NCBI RefSeq assembly: GCF_001718695.1 | Contig: NZ_CP013422.1 | Span: 1,984,001 to 2,048,000 of the forward strand | Direction: 5' to 3' | DNA: 64,000 nt | Source: Burkholderia ubonensis | GTDB lineage: Bacteria; Pseudomonadota; Gammaproteobacteria; Burkholderiales; Burkholderiaceae | Shown: piece by piece, positions 37,387 to 47,160 of the stretch | Numbering within the stretch: the stretch's first letter is position 1 | Layout: every line of letters starts with the position of its first letter | Position numbers and translations under genes: made by a program | Notes under the pieces: model-generated | Database searches by the model: none | The model's input: the letters and a program-made list of their open reading frames with translations, nothing else | Told to the model about the DNA's origin: nothing

Positions 37387-38196
37387 TCAGAACGCCGGCA
37401 CGATCGCACCGCCGAACTTCGTCTCGATGAACCGGCGCACGTCGTTCGACTCGTAGGCGGCGACGAGCTTCTTCACCCACGGCTTGTCCCGGTCCTGCGC
37501 GCGCACCGCGATCAGGTTCGCGTACGGGCCTTTCAGGTCCTCGATCGCGATCGCGTCCTTCACCGGCGTGAGCCCGGCCTTCACTGCGTAATCGGTGTTG
37601 ATCGACGCGGCGTCGAGGTCGGGCAGCGCGCGCGGCAACTGCGCGGCGTCGAGCTCGACGAGCTTGATCTTCTTCGGGTTCTCGGCGACGTCGAGCGGCG
37701 TCGCGTTCACGCCGTTCGTGCCGGCGCCCGGCTTCAGCTTGATCACGCCGTATTTCTGCAGCAGCAGCAGCGCGCGGTTGCCGTTCGACGGGTCATTCTG
37801 GATGCCGACCTTCGCGCCTACCGGCAAATCCTTGATCGACTTGATCTTTTTCGAATAGAAGGCCATCGGCATCGTGTAGGTCAGGCCGACGCTGACGATC
37901 TTGTAGCCGCGCTGCTTGATCTGGCTGTCGAGGAACGGCTGGTGCTGGAAGCCGTTCGCTTCGAGATCGCCGGCGTCGAGCGCGGCGTTCGGCTGCACGT
38001 AGTCGTTGAATTCGATGACCTTGATCGCGAGGCCGTCGCGCGCGGCCACTTTCGTCACCACGGCCCAGATGTCCGCGTCGGGGCCGCTCATCGTGCCGAT
38101 CTTCAGCGCCTGCGGGTCGGCGTGCGCGCCGGGCGCCGCGAACATCAGGGCCGCGCCGAGCGCGGCAAAGCCGGTCAACCAGTTCGAGCGTCGCAT
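37387..38196 (-). CDS. metQ: MetQ/NlpA-family methionine-type binding protein
   Basis: A 269-residue periplasmic binding protein of the NlpA family, which delivers methionine to MetNI. A signal peptide (AALGAALMFAAPGAHA) is visible, but there is no cysteine at its end, so the protein seems not to be a lipoprotein, unlike E. coli MetQ. Family stretches such as KVGIQNDPSNGNRALLLLQK are intact. metN and metI are not adjacent. The ATG at 38196 is preceded by GGAGAA. Confidence 0.87.
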   Translation of the reverse strand: MRRSNWLTGFAALGAALMFAAPGAHADPQALKIGTMSGPDADIWAVVTKVAARDGLAIKVIEFNDYVQPNAALDAGDLEANGFQHQPFLDSQIKQRGYKIVSVGLTYTMPMAFYSKKIKSIKDLPVGAKVGIQNDPSNGNRALLLLQKYGVIKLKPGAGTNGVNATPLDVAENPKKIKLVELDAAQLPRALPDLDAASINTDYAVKAGLTPVKDAIAIEDLKGPYANLIAVRAQDRDKPWVKKLVAAYESNDVRRFIETKFGGAIVPAF

Positions 38197-38512
38197 GTGG
38201 GTGTTCTCCGTCGCGTGTCGTTGTAAGAGCGCGCATCGTCGCACGGGGCCAGACCGGCGCCAAATAAGCATATTTCATGTGCATATTCCCGATCCGGGGC
38301 GAACCTCAGCCGAAATCGGCATAACCGCTGCGATCGCAACCGGGCATGATTAGGTGTCGTATCGGCACCACATATTCTTCATATGACAGAAACTGTCACA
38401 TTCATTACGTTGCCTGCCGGTAAAGTTGCCGCCGGTCCGCAAACGCGCCTGAAGAGCGCCGGAACCGCAACTGGACACGCAAATTACTCGCCTTACTCGC
38501 TCGGAGATTCCT
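38197..38512. other. Divergent metQ-porin intergenic region
   Basis: 316 bases with no gene. It holds the porin leader and a perfect inverted repeat TGACAG-AAA-CTGTCA at 38384-38398, a likely regulator site for the porin. Confidence 0.5.
38384..38398. promoter_or_regulatory. Perfect inverted repeat upstream of the porin gene
   Basis: TGACAG-AAA-CTGTCA, 115 bases before the porin start. The binding protein is unknown. Confidence 0.45.
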
Positions 38513-39661
38513 TTGAACAAGAAACTGTTGACCGCCGCCATCCTGGCAGCCACGGCCGGCGCGGCCCAAGCACAAAGCAGCGTCACGCTGTATGGCTTGA
38601 TCGATGCTGGTATCAGCTTCGCAAACCATTCGAAGACGGCAACCGGCAATGACCGGCTGTTCAAGTACGACGACGGCGTTGCCCAGGGCAGCCGTTGGGG
38701 CCTGCGTGGCACCGAAGACCTCGGTGGCGGCCTGAAGGCGATCTTCGTGCTCGAAAACGGGTTCAACAGCGGCACCGGCGCGCTCGGCCAGGGCGGCGCG
38801 ATCTTCGGCCGTCAGGCGTATGTCGGCCTGAGCACGGCCCAGTACGGCACGGTGACGTTCGGCCGTCAGTACTCGTTCTCGACCGACATCCTCGGCGCGA
38901 ACTACTCGACGGGCGGCAACACGGTCGCGGGCAACTATGCGTACCACGTGAACGACGTCGACCAGCTCACGTCGAGCCGCATCAACAACGCGGTGAAGTT
39001 CCAGAGCGCGAACTACGCCGGCTTCACGTTCGGCGCGTTGTACGGCTTCTCGAATTCGACGGACTTCGCCGGCTCGGCGGGCACGGGCACCCCGGCCACG
39101 GGCGGCTCGTCGCGCGCGTACAGCTTCGGCCTGAACTACGCTAACGGCCCGTTCTCGCTCGGCGCCGCGTACACGGACATCCGCTTCCCGGGCCAGTCGG
39201 CGCCGGCGTTCTCGACGACGATCGCGAACCTCGCGCTGTCGAACATCCGCGACCTGCGCTCGTATGGCGTCGGCGGCCGCTACATCTGGGGCCCGGCGAC
39301 GGCATGGCTGCTCTGGACGCGCACGCAGTTCACGCCGGTCTCCGGCTCGGGCAGCTTCTACAACGCGTATGAAGCGGGCGTGAAGTACGCAATCACGCCG
39401 GCCCTGTCGGCAGCGGCGGGCTACACGTACACCAATGCGACGCTGCCCGGCCAGTCGGCTCACTGGAACCAGGGCGATCTCGCGCTCGACTACGCGCTCA
39501 GCAAGCGTACGGACGTGTACGGCCTGGTGATCTACCAGGACGCGTCGGGCGACGGCGCGCAAGCGGCGATCGGCTCGAGCACGAGCAGCTACTTCGGCAC
39601 GTCGGGCACGAACTCGCAGAACCAGCTCGCGGTGCGCGTCGGTATCCGCCACAAGTTCTAA
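38513..39661 (+). CDS. Outer-membrane general porin (Gram-negative porin, OmpC-like)
   Basis: A 382-residue trimeric beta-barrel porin of the Burkholderia/Neisseria type. The signal peptide is MNKKLLTAAILAATAGAAQA, the mature start QSSVTLYGLIDAGISF is typical, and the protein ends in the terminal Phe (VGIRHKF) needed for outer-membrane assembly. The start is TTG at 38513 with GGAG 8 bases upstream; no ATG fits the signal peptide. A terminator follows. Confidence 0.93.
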   Translation: MNKKLLTAAILAATAGAAQAQSSVTLYGLIDAGISFANHSKTATGNDRLFKYDDGVAQGSRWGLRGTEDLGGGLKAIFVLENGFNSGTGALGQGGAIFGRQAYVGLSTAQYGTVTFGRQYSFSTDILGANYSTGGNTVAGNYAYHVNDVDQLTSSRINNAVKFQSANYAGFTFGALYGFSNSTDFAGSAGTGTPATGGSSRAYSFGLNYANGPFSLGAAYTDIRFPGQSAPAFSTTIANLALSNIRDLRSYGVGGRYIWGPATAWLLWTRTQFTPVSGSGSFYNAYEAGVKYAITPALSAAAGYTYTNATLPGQSAHWNQGDLALDYALSKRTDVYGLVIYQDASGDGAQAAIGSSTSSYFGTSGTNSQNQLAVRVGIRHKF

Positions 39662-39709
39662 GGCACCCGGCCGACGGTCCGCGCGGTTCGCGGACCCCGC
39701 CGGCAAGCA

Positions 39710-39735
39710 GCGCCCCGCGTGCGGGGCGCTTTTTT
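39710..39735 (+). terminator. Rho-independent terminator of the porin gene
   Basis: GCGCCCCGC-GT-GCGGGGCGC stem followed by six T, 49 bases after the porin stop. Confidence 0.88.
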
Positions 39736-39794
39736 ATGGGCTTTTAAGTTTCGCTTAATTCTGGGCTGAGACGATGCGCTCACCCCCCCTGTTG

Positions 39795-39823
39795 GCCGCC
39801 TGAGCATCGGCGGCTTTTTTTTT
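39795..39823 (+). terminator. Terminator-like hairpin before the small unknown gene
   Basis: GCCGCC-TGAGCATC-GGCGGC followed by nine T. It lies 51 bases before the next start codon, so it could be an attenuator or the end of an unseen transcript. Confidence 0.6.
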
Positions 39824-39874
39824 GATTCCGGCGGCGCGACTGCCGGCCACCACGAGACAGGATCGGAGGCCACG

Positions 39875-40135
39875 ATGATCGAAGATACCGTTTTCAGCCA
39901 TCTGCATGCGATTCTGACGCGCGAGCACTCGCTGCCCGTCCAGAGTTGCCGCGTGTCGGTCGAGATGCAGCGCCCGTGGGGGCGCCCGTACCGGCTCGTC
40001 GAATGGACGATGCATCTCGACGCGCCCGCGCGGCGCCAGGTCGTGCCGGCCGAATCGACCGATGCGGAGATCGCCGAAGTGGTCGCGTCGCACGTGCCGG
40101 GCCGGCTCTACGGCGACGGCCGGCTGCAGTTCTGA
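39875..40135 (+). CDS. Small uncharacterised protein
   Basis: 86 residues, soluble, with no signal peptide. MIEDTVFSHLHAILTREHSL opens the protein, and a strand-rich centre (RVSVEMQRPWGRPYRLVEWTM) follows. Family not recognised. The start at 39875 has CGGAGG upstream. It is followed by two further small genes in the same direction. Confidence 0.6.
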   Translation: MIEDTVFSHLHAILTREHSLPVQSCRVSVEMQRPWGRPYRLVEWTMHLDAPARRQVVPAESTDAEIAEVVASHVPGRLYGDGRLQF

Positions 40136-40221
40136 CGCGCTGCCGCCTCGCGTGCGGCACTCGGCCCCGTTTGACGCGGCATTGAAGTCTGCTACGCTGC
40201 GCGTTTTCGTCCACGCCACAC

Positions 40222-40602
40222 ATGATGGAAAACGCTTTCAACGAACGGGGCGTGACGGTCACGCGCAACGGCCTGTCGGCCGCCGGGCAGGTCTTTCCCT
40301 TGCGTGACATTCGTCGCGTCGATGTCGTCAAGATCCCGAAAAACAAACTCGTGCCGTCACTGATCTCGCTGATCGGCGCGGCTGTCGCGGGCGGCCTTTT
40401 CGGGTCGACCGCCGCGCTCGTCGTCGGCGTGATGCTGGTGGTCGTCGGCTACTTGGCGTGGACGACGCAGGACGTCACGTACCGGCTCATCGTCGAGATG
40501 CCCGACGGCAAGCGCGAAGCGCTGTCGAGCGTCGATGTCGAATTCGTCGAGCGCGTCGCCCGCACGGTGCGCGACGCACGCGCCGCCACGGCCGCCGGCT
40601 GA
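40222..40602 (+). CDS. DUF6232-like small membrane protein
   Basis: 126 residues. An N-terminal beta-rich part (VTVTRNGLSAAGQVFPLRDIRRVDVV) precedes a two-helix membrane hairpin (about 45-80), and another beta segment follows (VTYRLIVEMPDGKREALSS). The layout fits the DUF6232 family of unknown function. The start may be 40222 or 40225. Confidence 0.65.
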   Translation: MMENAFNERGVTVTRNGLSAAGQVFPLRDIRRVDVVKIPKNKLVPSLISLIGAAVAGGLFGSTAALVVGVMLVVVGYLAWTTQDVTYRLIVEMPDGKREALSSVDVEFVERVARTVRDARAATAAG

Positions 40603-40673
40603 TTTCCGTTGGGCGCGCCGAGCGCCTACTATGAAACGAGCGGCACGCCGCCGCATCGTTCGAGGAGGTCGGC

Positions 40674-40901
40674 ATGAACGCTCAATCGCTGTCCGGCATG
40701 CTCCGCGCGCAGGAATTGCTGCTCGTCTCGATGATCCGTGCGCTGCCGCCGGATACACGCAGCGCCGTCGTCGATCTCTATGCGGAGCAGCTCGCGTTCG
40801 CCGAGCAAGGCGGGTTCGAAGGTCATGGGGATCGTGCGACGCACGACGCGTTCATCGCCCATGCGCGCAACCTGTTGATTCGGATCGAATCGTTGGCGTA
40901 G
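40674..40901 (+). CDS. Small uncharacterised helical protein
   Basis: 75 residues, predicted mostly helical, with no membrane segment. GAGG lies 7 bases upstream of the ATG. Family not recognised. The tandem-repeat tract begins shortly after its stop. Confidence 0.5.
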   Translation: MNAQSLSGMLRAQELLLVSMIRALPPDTRSAVVDLYAEQLAFAEQGGFEGHGDRATHDAFIAHARNLLIRIESLA

Positions 40902-40958
40902 TGGGGCGGGCGGATGGTGGGGCAGGCTTCGTGCGGGGCGGTTGGGCCGTGGGGGCGG

Positions 40959-41045
40959 GTTCGCCCGGTTCGCCCGGTTCGCCTCGTTCGCCTCGTTCGC
41001 CTCGTTCGCCTCGTTCGCCTCGTTCTCCCCGTTCTCCCGGTTTGC
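40959..41045. repeat. 9-bp tandem repeat (GTTCGCCTC-type), about 9 imperfect copies
   Basis: The unit is GTTCGCC plus two variable bases (CG, then TC); the last copies drift to GTTCTCC and GTTTGCC. It runs directly into the 8-bp array. Confidence 0.85.
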
Positions 41046-41059
41046 CGGCCCCCGGTCCG

Positions 41060-41175
41060 CCGGGTTGCCGGGTTGCCGGGTTGCCGGGTTGCCGGGTTGC
41101 CGGGTTGCCGGGTTGCCGGGTTGCCGGGTTGCCGGGTTGCCGGGTTGCCGGGTTGCCGGGTTGCCGGGTTGCCGG
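41060..41175. repeat. 8-bp tandem repeat (CCGGGTTG), about 14.5 perfect copies
   Basis: CCGGGTTG is repeated without mismatch for 116 bases. Perfect identity implies recent slippage, so copy number probably varies between strains. Confidence 0.92.
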
Positions 41176-41448
41176 TGCGAGCCAAGCGAACCCCGCCGCC
41201 TATGCAGCACGCCGGCGAATCGGCCGTTTTCCGTCCATTTGTCGTGAACGCTCCTCATCTGTAGCGATGTAGGCCATCGTTCGCCGCCTGTTGCGTCGAT
41301 GGCCGCATGTCCAGGGCGCTCGCCATGCCCTCCCCGTATTCAGGCTCCGGCGTGTGACCGGCACGACCGGCACCACCAGCGCGCCGCATCTCCGCATGTC
41401 AGCCCCGCTGCCCGAGCAGCGCGCCAAGGTTCGCGCCGGCACGATTGC

Positions 41449-42060
41449 TCAGCGCTCGACATCCGCGACGGCGAAAGTCCGCAATTTCCATCCGAGTCGC
41501 ACCGCGAGCATCCGCATCGCGAAGCCGGCCGCGAGCGCGACCACGGTCGCCACGTCGGCGCCGATGCCCAGGTACTGCATCCCGACATAGAGCGCGCCCG
41601 TGCAGAACGCGACGCTCGCATACAGCTCCTCGCGCAGGATCAGCGGCATTTCGTTGCACAGCAGGTCGCGCAGCATCCCGCCGCACACGCCGGTGATCGC
41701 GCCGGCCAGCACGACGATGACCGGCGCGCTGCCGGTCGTCGCGCCGATGTCGCAGCCGATGATCGTGAACGCCGCGAGGCCGACCGCATCGACCGTGACG
41801 AACAGCGTCTTCATCCGCGCGAGACGGCGCGCCGCCCACGACGCGAAGGTCGCCGCGGCCAGCGTGATGACGAGATACTCGGGATGCGCGATCCAGCCGA
41901 GCGGATAGTGGCCGAGCAGCACGTCGCGCACCGTGCCGCCGCCGAGCGCCGTCACCGCGCCGACGAGCGCGAGGCCGAAGCGGTCCATCCCGCGCCGCAT
42001 GCCCATCAGCGCCCCCGACATCGCCTCCGCGACGATCGCGATCAGGTACAGCGTATGCAT
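41449..42060 (-). CDS. TRIC/UPF0126-family cation channel protein (YadS-like)
   Basis: A 203-residue inner-membrane protein with two tandem three-helix repeats, each ending in the glycine-rich GGGTVRDVLLG (first) and CGGMLRDLLCNEMP (second). This is the signature of bacterial TRIC/UPF0126 proteins, potassium channels or glycine-related carriers. The ATG at 42060 gives the standard length. Confidence 0.87.
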   Translation of the reverse strand: MHTLYLIAIVAEAMSGALMGMRRGMDRFGLALVGAVTALGGGTVRDVLLGHYPLGWIAHPEYLVITLAAATFASWAARRLARMKTLFVTVDAVGLAAFTIIGCDIGATTGSAPVIVVLAGAITGVCGGMLRDLLCNEMPLILREELYASVAFCTGALYVGMQYLGIGADVATVVALAAGFAMRMLAVRLGWKLRTFAVADVER

Positions 42061-42070
42061 CGTGCGCGCC

Positions 42071-42442
42071 TCAGCTTTCGATACGAAACAGGCCGCGCAC
42101 ACGCGCGCGCCCGGCTGCGTCGATCGCGGGCAGCGGCGTTGCCGGCTTGCGTTGCGCGTGGCGCTCGATGGTTCCCGAAGCGCCGAGCGCGACGACGCGG
42201 CGGATCAAAGGCGCGAAGTCGTCGCTGCGCGTACTGCGCGCGGATCGGGCATGGGCGAAATCGCGTCGGTCGACGCGCGCCATGCGCGGCGGCTTCACGG
42301 CCACCGATAGGGTTCCGTCGTCGGTAGTCTTCATGTAGTCGGGCGAGACGGTCACCGCGAGCGGGATGCGCCGAACACAGCGGCGCGGCAATGCCGCACA
42401 CACGGGTGGTCGCGACGATGGGTCGGCGGTGCGATGGATCAT
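42071..42442 (-). CDS. Small uncharacterised basic protein (tentative)
   Basis: 123 residues from an ATG at 42440-42442, with AGGAG 5 bases upstream. It includes a plausible globular stretch (LAVTVSPDYMKTTDDGTLSVAVKPPRMARV) and then a basic tail. It ends 11 bases before the TRIC gene start on the same strand. I recognise no family. Confidence 0.35.
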   Translation of the reverse strand: MIHRTADPSSRPPVCAALPRRCVRRIPLAVTVSPDYMKTTDDGTLSVAVKPPRMARVDRRDFAHARSARSTRSDDFAPLIRRVVALGASGTIERHAQRKPATPLPAIDAAGRARVRGLFRIES

Positions 42443-42660
42443 GCAGGCTCCTGATTCGATGTGGCGACCGCGCCCGCCGCAGCGGCGTTCGTCGATTGCG
42501 AAACGCGCGCATTGTCGAAGGGATGCCGCGATACCGGAACATTCTTTAGCCAAACTTTGACTGGCTAAATTTTATTTAGGAAAGGCCGATGCACGGGCCT
42601 CAGCCCCGGGCGCCGCGCCGCGCCCCGCGCGCGGGCGGCTTCGCCTGTACCATCGTCTGC

Positions 42661-43464
42661 ATGTTCGACACTTATCTGCGCCGATGGGATCTCGTTCCCG
42701 ACGGCGGCCCGATCCTCAGCGCGAGCGGCGGCGTGCTGCCGGTCACCCGGCATGCGCAGCCCGCGATGCTGAAGGTCGCGACCTGCGACGAAGAGCGGCG
42801 CGGCAACGCGCTGATGACGTGGTGGAACGGCAACGGCGCCGCGCGGGTGTGGCTGCACGATCGCGACGCGGTGCTGCTCGAACGCGCATGCGCGACGCCG
42901 ACGCTGGGCGAGCTGTCGGCCGCCGGCCATGACGACGATGCGATCCGCATCGCGTGCGACGCCGTCGCGCGGCTGCATGCGCATCGCGCGCCGCAGCCGC
43001 CCGCGACGGTGCCGCTGCGCGACTGGTTCCACGCATTGCTCGCGCACGCGCACGACGACGGCCACGACGAAGTGCTGCGCGTGTCGGCCGAGATAGCCCA
43101 GCGGCTGCTGGCCGCCCCCGTCGACGAAGCCGTGCTGCACGGCGACATCCATCACGGCAACGTGCTGAACTTCGGCGATCGCGGCTGGCTCGCGATCGAC
43201 CCGAAGGGCCTGCACGGCGAGCGCGCATTCGACTATGCGAACCTGTTCTGCAATCCCGCGCACGACCTCGCGGTCGATCGCGCGCGCTTCGAGCGCCGTG
43301 TGGCGCTCGTCGCCGACGCCGCGCAGATCGACCGGCAACGGCTGCTGCAATGGATCGTCGCGTGGGCCGGGCTATCCGCGGTGTGGTCGATCGACGACGG
43401 ACGAACGGCCGATACGCCGCTGCAGGTCGCGATGCTGGCCGCCGGTTCCCTCGGCCTGAAGTAG
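42661..43464 (+). CDS. APH(6)-like aminoglycoside/hydroxyurea phosphotransferase
   Basis: A 267-residue kinase of the APH(6)/HUR1 (streptomycin 6-phosphotransferase-like) family. Brenner's motif HGDIHHGNVL is at 160-169 with catalytic D162. The Mg-binding D180 is in WLAIDPKGLHGERAFDYANLF. Such chromosomal genes may or may not confer streptomycin resistance. The ATG at 42661 matches the family N-terminus (RRWDLVPDG). Confidence 0.85.
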   Translation: MFDTYLRRWDLVPDGGPILSASGGVLPVTRHAQPAMLKVATCDEERRGNALMTWWNGNGAARVWLHDRDAVLLERACATPTLGELSAAGHDDDAIRIACDAVARLHAHRAPQPPATVPLRDWFHALLAHAHDDGHDEVLRVSAEIAQRLLAAPVDEAVLHGDIHHGNVLNFGDRGWLAIDPKGLHGERAFDYANLFCNPAHDLAVDRARFERRVALVADAAQIDRQRLLQWIVAWAGLSAVWSIDDGRTADTPLQVAMLAAGSLGLK

Positions 43465-43492
43465 CACGCGACGCACACGCCCCGTATCACCC

Positions 43493-43518
43493 AAAAAGAC
43501 GCCGGCATGCGCCGGCGT
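43493..43518 (-). terminator. Rho-independent terminator of the ureidoglycine aminohydrolase gene
   Basis: On the minus strand, ACGCCGGC-GCAT-GCCGGCGT is followed within one base by five T, 25 bases after the stop of the cupin gene. Confidence 0.75.
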
Positions 43519-43542
43519 TTCCTCCGATCCAACGCGCGATGC

Positions 43543-44379
<837 letters not shown>

Positions 44380-44981
44380 AGGCATCCAGGCAATGGGTGG
44401 GTCCAACGTCCGCAGCGCAACGCGGCCGCGTCGCACGACAGCGCCTTCGTTCGGTCGGACAGGCTTCGCGACGGGGCCGCGCGCGGATCCGGGCGCGCGC
44501 CGATGCTTGCCGCTCCGCACACGCTCGGCGTCACGCGGGACGGGATCGGGACGGCAACGCTCGATTCCGTACGCGGGCAGCGCTGACGATAGCGAAGTCG
44601 ATTGCGACCGACCAATTAAATGTTGCGATGCCTTTCATTCGATTCCGCACTACCGGTGCCGAGGCTCGGCGAGCGTGAGTTGTGCGCGTCGGGGGGAATC
44701 GTGACGGTGTCGGCGGACATCGGGCTCTGTGCCGAGCAGTTGCATGGATGTACGCGCGTATGCCGAACGGCTACAAGGGAACGTAGCGCGCGATGTCGTC
44801 GAAGAGGAGAAGGTACGGCAGGAGGGAATGCGCCGGCCAATCGAGCGTAGCCGGGGAAGGACTGCGGAGGAACGACAAGACTGCAGGTTTCGTCGGCGAC
44901 GGCGGCCTCTGCGAGGCCGCCGCGCCTGCCGGATCGGGCGCGCCGGTGCGCGCGTCGCGCACCGTGCGAGGCCCGTCGCGA
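44380..44981. other. Intergenic region
   Basis: 602 bases with no supportable gene; long open frames here are G+C artefacts. The right-hand part (44870-44980) is the 3' flank of the glycine-zipper gene. An AT-richer patch near 44590-44630 may hold the allE promoter. Confidence 0.5.
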
Positions 44982-45419
44982 TCAGTCCCAGTCGCGGCGA
45001 TGACGGTGCTTGCGGTGGCGATAGCCGCGATCGCCATGGTCGCGGTCGTACGAGCTGCGCGACATGTTGCCGCCCAGCGCCGCGCCCGCGCCGCCGCCGA
45101 CGGCCGCGCCGAGGAGGCCGCCCGTGCGGCCGCCCATCGCGTTGCCCGCCGCGGTGCCTGCGCCGCCGCCGAGCGCGCCGCCGATGATCGCGCCGGTGCG
45201 CTCGCGACGGTTCGACGTGACCGCGCCGCCTGCGCCGCCGCCGATCGCGCCGCCGATCACCGAGCCGGTGCTGCCGCCGACGGCGCCGCCGACTGCCGCG
45301 CCGGCAACCCCGCCGAGCGCGCCGCCAAGCGCGTTGTTCAAATCACTCGCTGCTGCCGGCAGCGCAGTCGCGCCGGCAAGAGCGGCGACGACGAGGGTGG
45401 GGGCGATCTTCTTCCACAT
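44982..45419 (-). CDS. Glycine-zipper envelope protein
   Basis: 145 residues: a signal peptide (MWKKIAPTLVVAALAGATAL, cut near AAASD), then a long run of GxxxG repeats (ALGGALGGVAGAAVGGAVGG and so on) typical of glycine-zipper membrane-inserting proteins, and a His/Arg-rich tail. It probably sits in the outer membrane or periplasm. AAGGAAG precedes the ATG at 45419. Confidence 0.75.
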   Translation of the reverse strand: MWKKIAPTLVVAALAGATALPAAASDLNNALGGALGGVAGAAVGGAVGGSTGSVIGGAIGGGAGGAVTSNRRERTGAIIGGALGGGAGTAAGNAMGGRTGGLLGAAVGGGAGAALGGNMSRSSYDRDHGDRGYRHRKHRHRRDWD

Positions 45420-46045
45420 GCCCGGTTCTTCCTTGTTCGCAATCTGGTTATTGAAGGTCCGCTCGCTACCACGATCCGAACCGGTCGGCGTCGACTCCGG
45501 CATTGTGCGGAACCGCGACCAATTCATTTCAACGAGCTTGCGGCGAAGAATAGCACCGCTCGCAGGTCCTTGCCGCCGTCATTCGGTAACAAGTTGTTCG
45601 CCGAAACGGAACCGGAAAAGCTTGCCGGAAATCGGCCGCGAAGGCCCGTCGGCCGGGGCTCCGCCGGCGGCCGCCCACGGTTTCCGCGCGGGCCGGAACG
45701 GGCGCGAGGCATCGCTTCGGACACACGTGGCAACACATCGGCGCAGCCGCACGCGGCGGCAACGATCGCGCGACACGCGGAGTCCGATCGACGCGCGCGA
45801 TGCGCTACGCATGCATTGCGGGTTCGTCGCAGCGGCTGCCTGCGGCGGGCGGAATCACCGTGAAGAATAGGACGAGGCGCAGCCGGCTCAATGAACGAGC
45901 AAGCCGTCGATGGCTCGGGCGACAGAGTTGGGATGGATGGCGCGACGTACGGAGAACGCGGCGTCACGACGCGCAGCAATACGAATGCGCCGGCTCGACA
46001 CGGCCGCGCGGCGCGCATGCTGGACGCGCCGCGCGTACCGCGCGA
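45420..46045. other. Intergenic region between two small envelope protein genes
   Basis: 626 bases in which I see no credible gene, terminator or repeat. It contains the promoter of the glycine-zipper gene at its left. Confidence 0.5.
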
Positions 46046-46234
46046 TCAGCGGATGCGGAAGTGGCCGCCGATACCGACGCTGACCGGCGGCGCGTAATAG
46101 GCCGGTGCATAGCCGTAGTAGGCCGGCGCGGGCGCATAGCCGTACGCGGGCGCGGGTGCGTAGCCGTAAGGCGGCGCGACATAGCAGCCGGACAGGCCCG
46201 CGATCAGCGCAAACGAGATGAGGACTTTGTACAT
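46046..46234 (-). CDS. Small Tyr/Pro/Ala-rich lipoprotein
   Basis: 62 residues. The lipoprotein signal MYKVLISFALIAGLSGC has the lipobox LSGC. The mature part is a low-complexity YGYAPAPA repeat ending VGIGGHFRIR. Function unknown; similar small tyrosine-rich lipoproteins are common in Burkholderia. The ATG at 46234 has GGAG upstream. Confidence 0.7.
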   Translation of the reverse strand: MYKVLISFALIAGLSGCYVAPPYGYAPAPAYGYAPAPAYYGYAPAYYAPPVSVGIGGHFRIR

Positions 46235-46488
46235 GGCTCGACTCCGGCGAAAAGAACGCATCGCACCGTGCGAGCGCCGTGCCGTCGCGGCGTGCGACCG
46301 TACGGCCGCATGCGCCGATCCGCGTTGCCGTCGCCCGGTGTAGCGATGCGCGGAGTCTAGCGCCGGCCTCCGCGGGAGGCGTTTCGCTGGCCGTTACAGG
46401 TGTTACCGGGCGTCACCGCGGAAACAGCCGCGGCGGGCGCCGCGGCGCGCGCGTGCTGGCGCCCTGGCCGGAGCGAGCCGCGCGGCCG

Positions 46489-46908
46489 TTACACGAAACG
46501 TGCGCGGATGCGCTGCGCGAGGGCTTCCAGCGTCGCCGCGTCGGCGACGTCGCGCGCGTGCATCCGCAACTCGACGCCTTCCCAGCGCGGGATCACATGG
46601 AAGTGCACGTGCGCGACCGTCTGGCCCGCGGCGCGACCGTTGAACTGGCCGATGAACATGCCGTCCGGCCGCAGCGCATCGCGCACGGCGGCCGCGACGC
46701 GCTGCGTCATGCGAATGCACGCGGCCGCGGCATCGGCGGACAGGTCGAAGATTTCCGCTGCGGGCTCCTTCGGGATCACGAGCACGTGACCGTCCGCCTG
46801 CGGCATCAGGTCCATGATCACGAGCGTGGCGTCGTCTTCCGCAACCTTGACGCACGGCAGGTCGCCGCGAAGGATTTTTGCGAACGGGTTGTTGGTGTCG
46901 TAGGACAT
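46489..46908 (-). CDS. HIT-family nucleotide hydrolase/transferase
   Basis: A 139-residue histidine-triad protein. The active site is H100-V-H102-F-H104-VIP, and the N-terminal NNPFAKILRGDLPCVKV is typical. It hydrolyses nucleoside phosphoramidates or dinucleotides. Monocistronic. Confidence 0.9.
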   Translation of the reverse strand: MSYDTNNPFAKILRGDLPCVKVAEDDATLVIMDLMPQADGHVLVIPKEPAAEIFDLSADAAAACIRMTQRVAAAVRDALRPDGMFIGQFNGRAAGQTVAHVHFHVIPRWEGVELRMHARDVADAATLEALAQRIRARFV

Positions 46909-47160
46909 GGCGTTTTCCGGTTTCTGGATTGGGTTCGAGGGGTAACGATGCCGGTCGATTATCGACCGGCCGCCGTCCGCAGTTCAACCTGCGCATCTCC
47001 GGCGCGCGTTTGCCGGCTTGCCGGTCGCGCCATCGCACGTGCAGCGACGCGCGATGCACGCTGCCGCCGTTCGTCACGCGCGCGCGATTGCACCGCGTCG
47101 CCCGAACCTGCGACACTGCCGGATCGTTGCCGGCCGGCACGCCACCGAGGACGCTCGCGC

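Larger units (their letters stand above)
40902..41448. other. Repeat-bearing intergenic region
   Basis: 547 bases with no supportable gene. The middle consists of 9-bp and 8-bp tandem repeats (separate entries). The remainder shows no hairpin with a T run. Confidence 0.6.

Noticed and set aside
41060..41175. CRISPR array
   Set aside because: The 8-bp units are directly contiguous with no spacers and no cas genes are nearby.
40629..41258. Minus-strand open frame through the tandem repeats
   Set aside because: Repeat-encoded low-complexity peptide (NPATRQPG units) that arises because the 8-bp array is open in several frames; no start signal.
44793..45863. Long plus-strand open frame opposite the glycine-zipper gene
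   Set aside because: Antisense shadow of GxxxG-coding DNA; Ala/Arg-rich with no domain.
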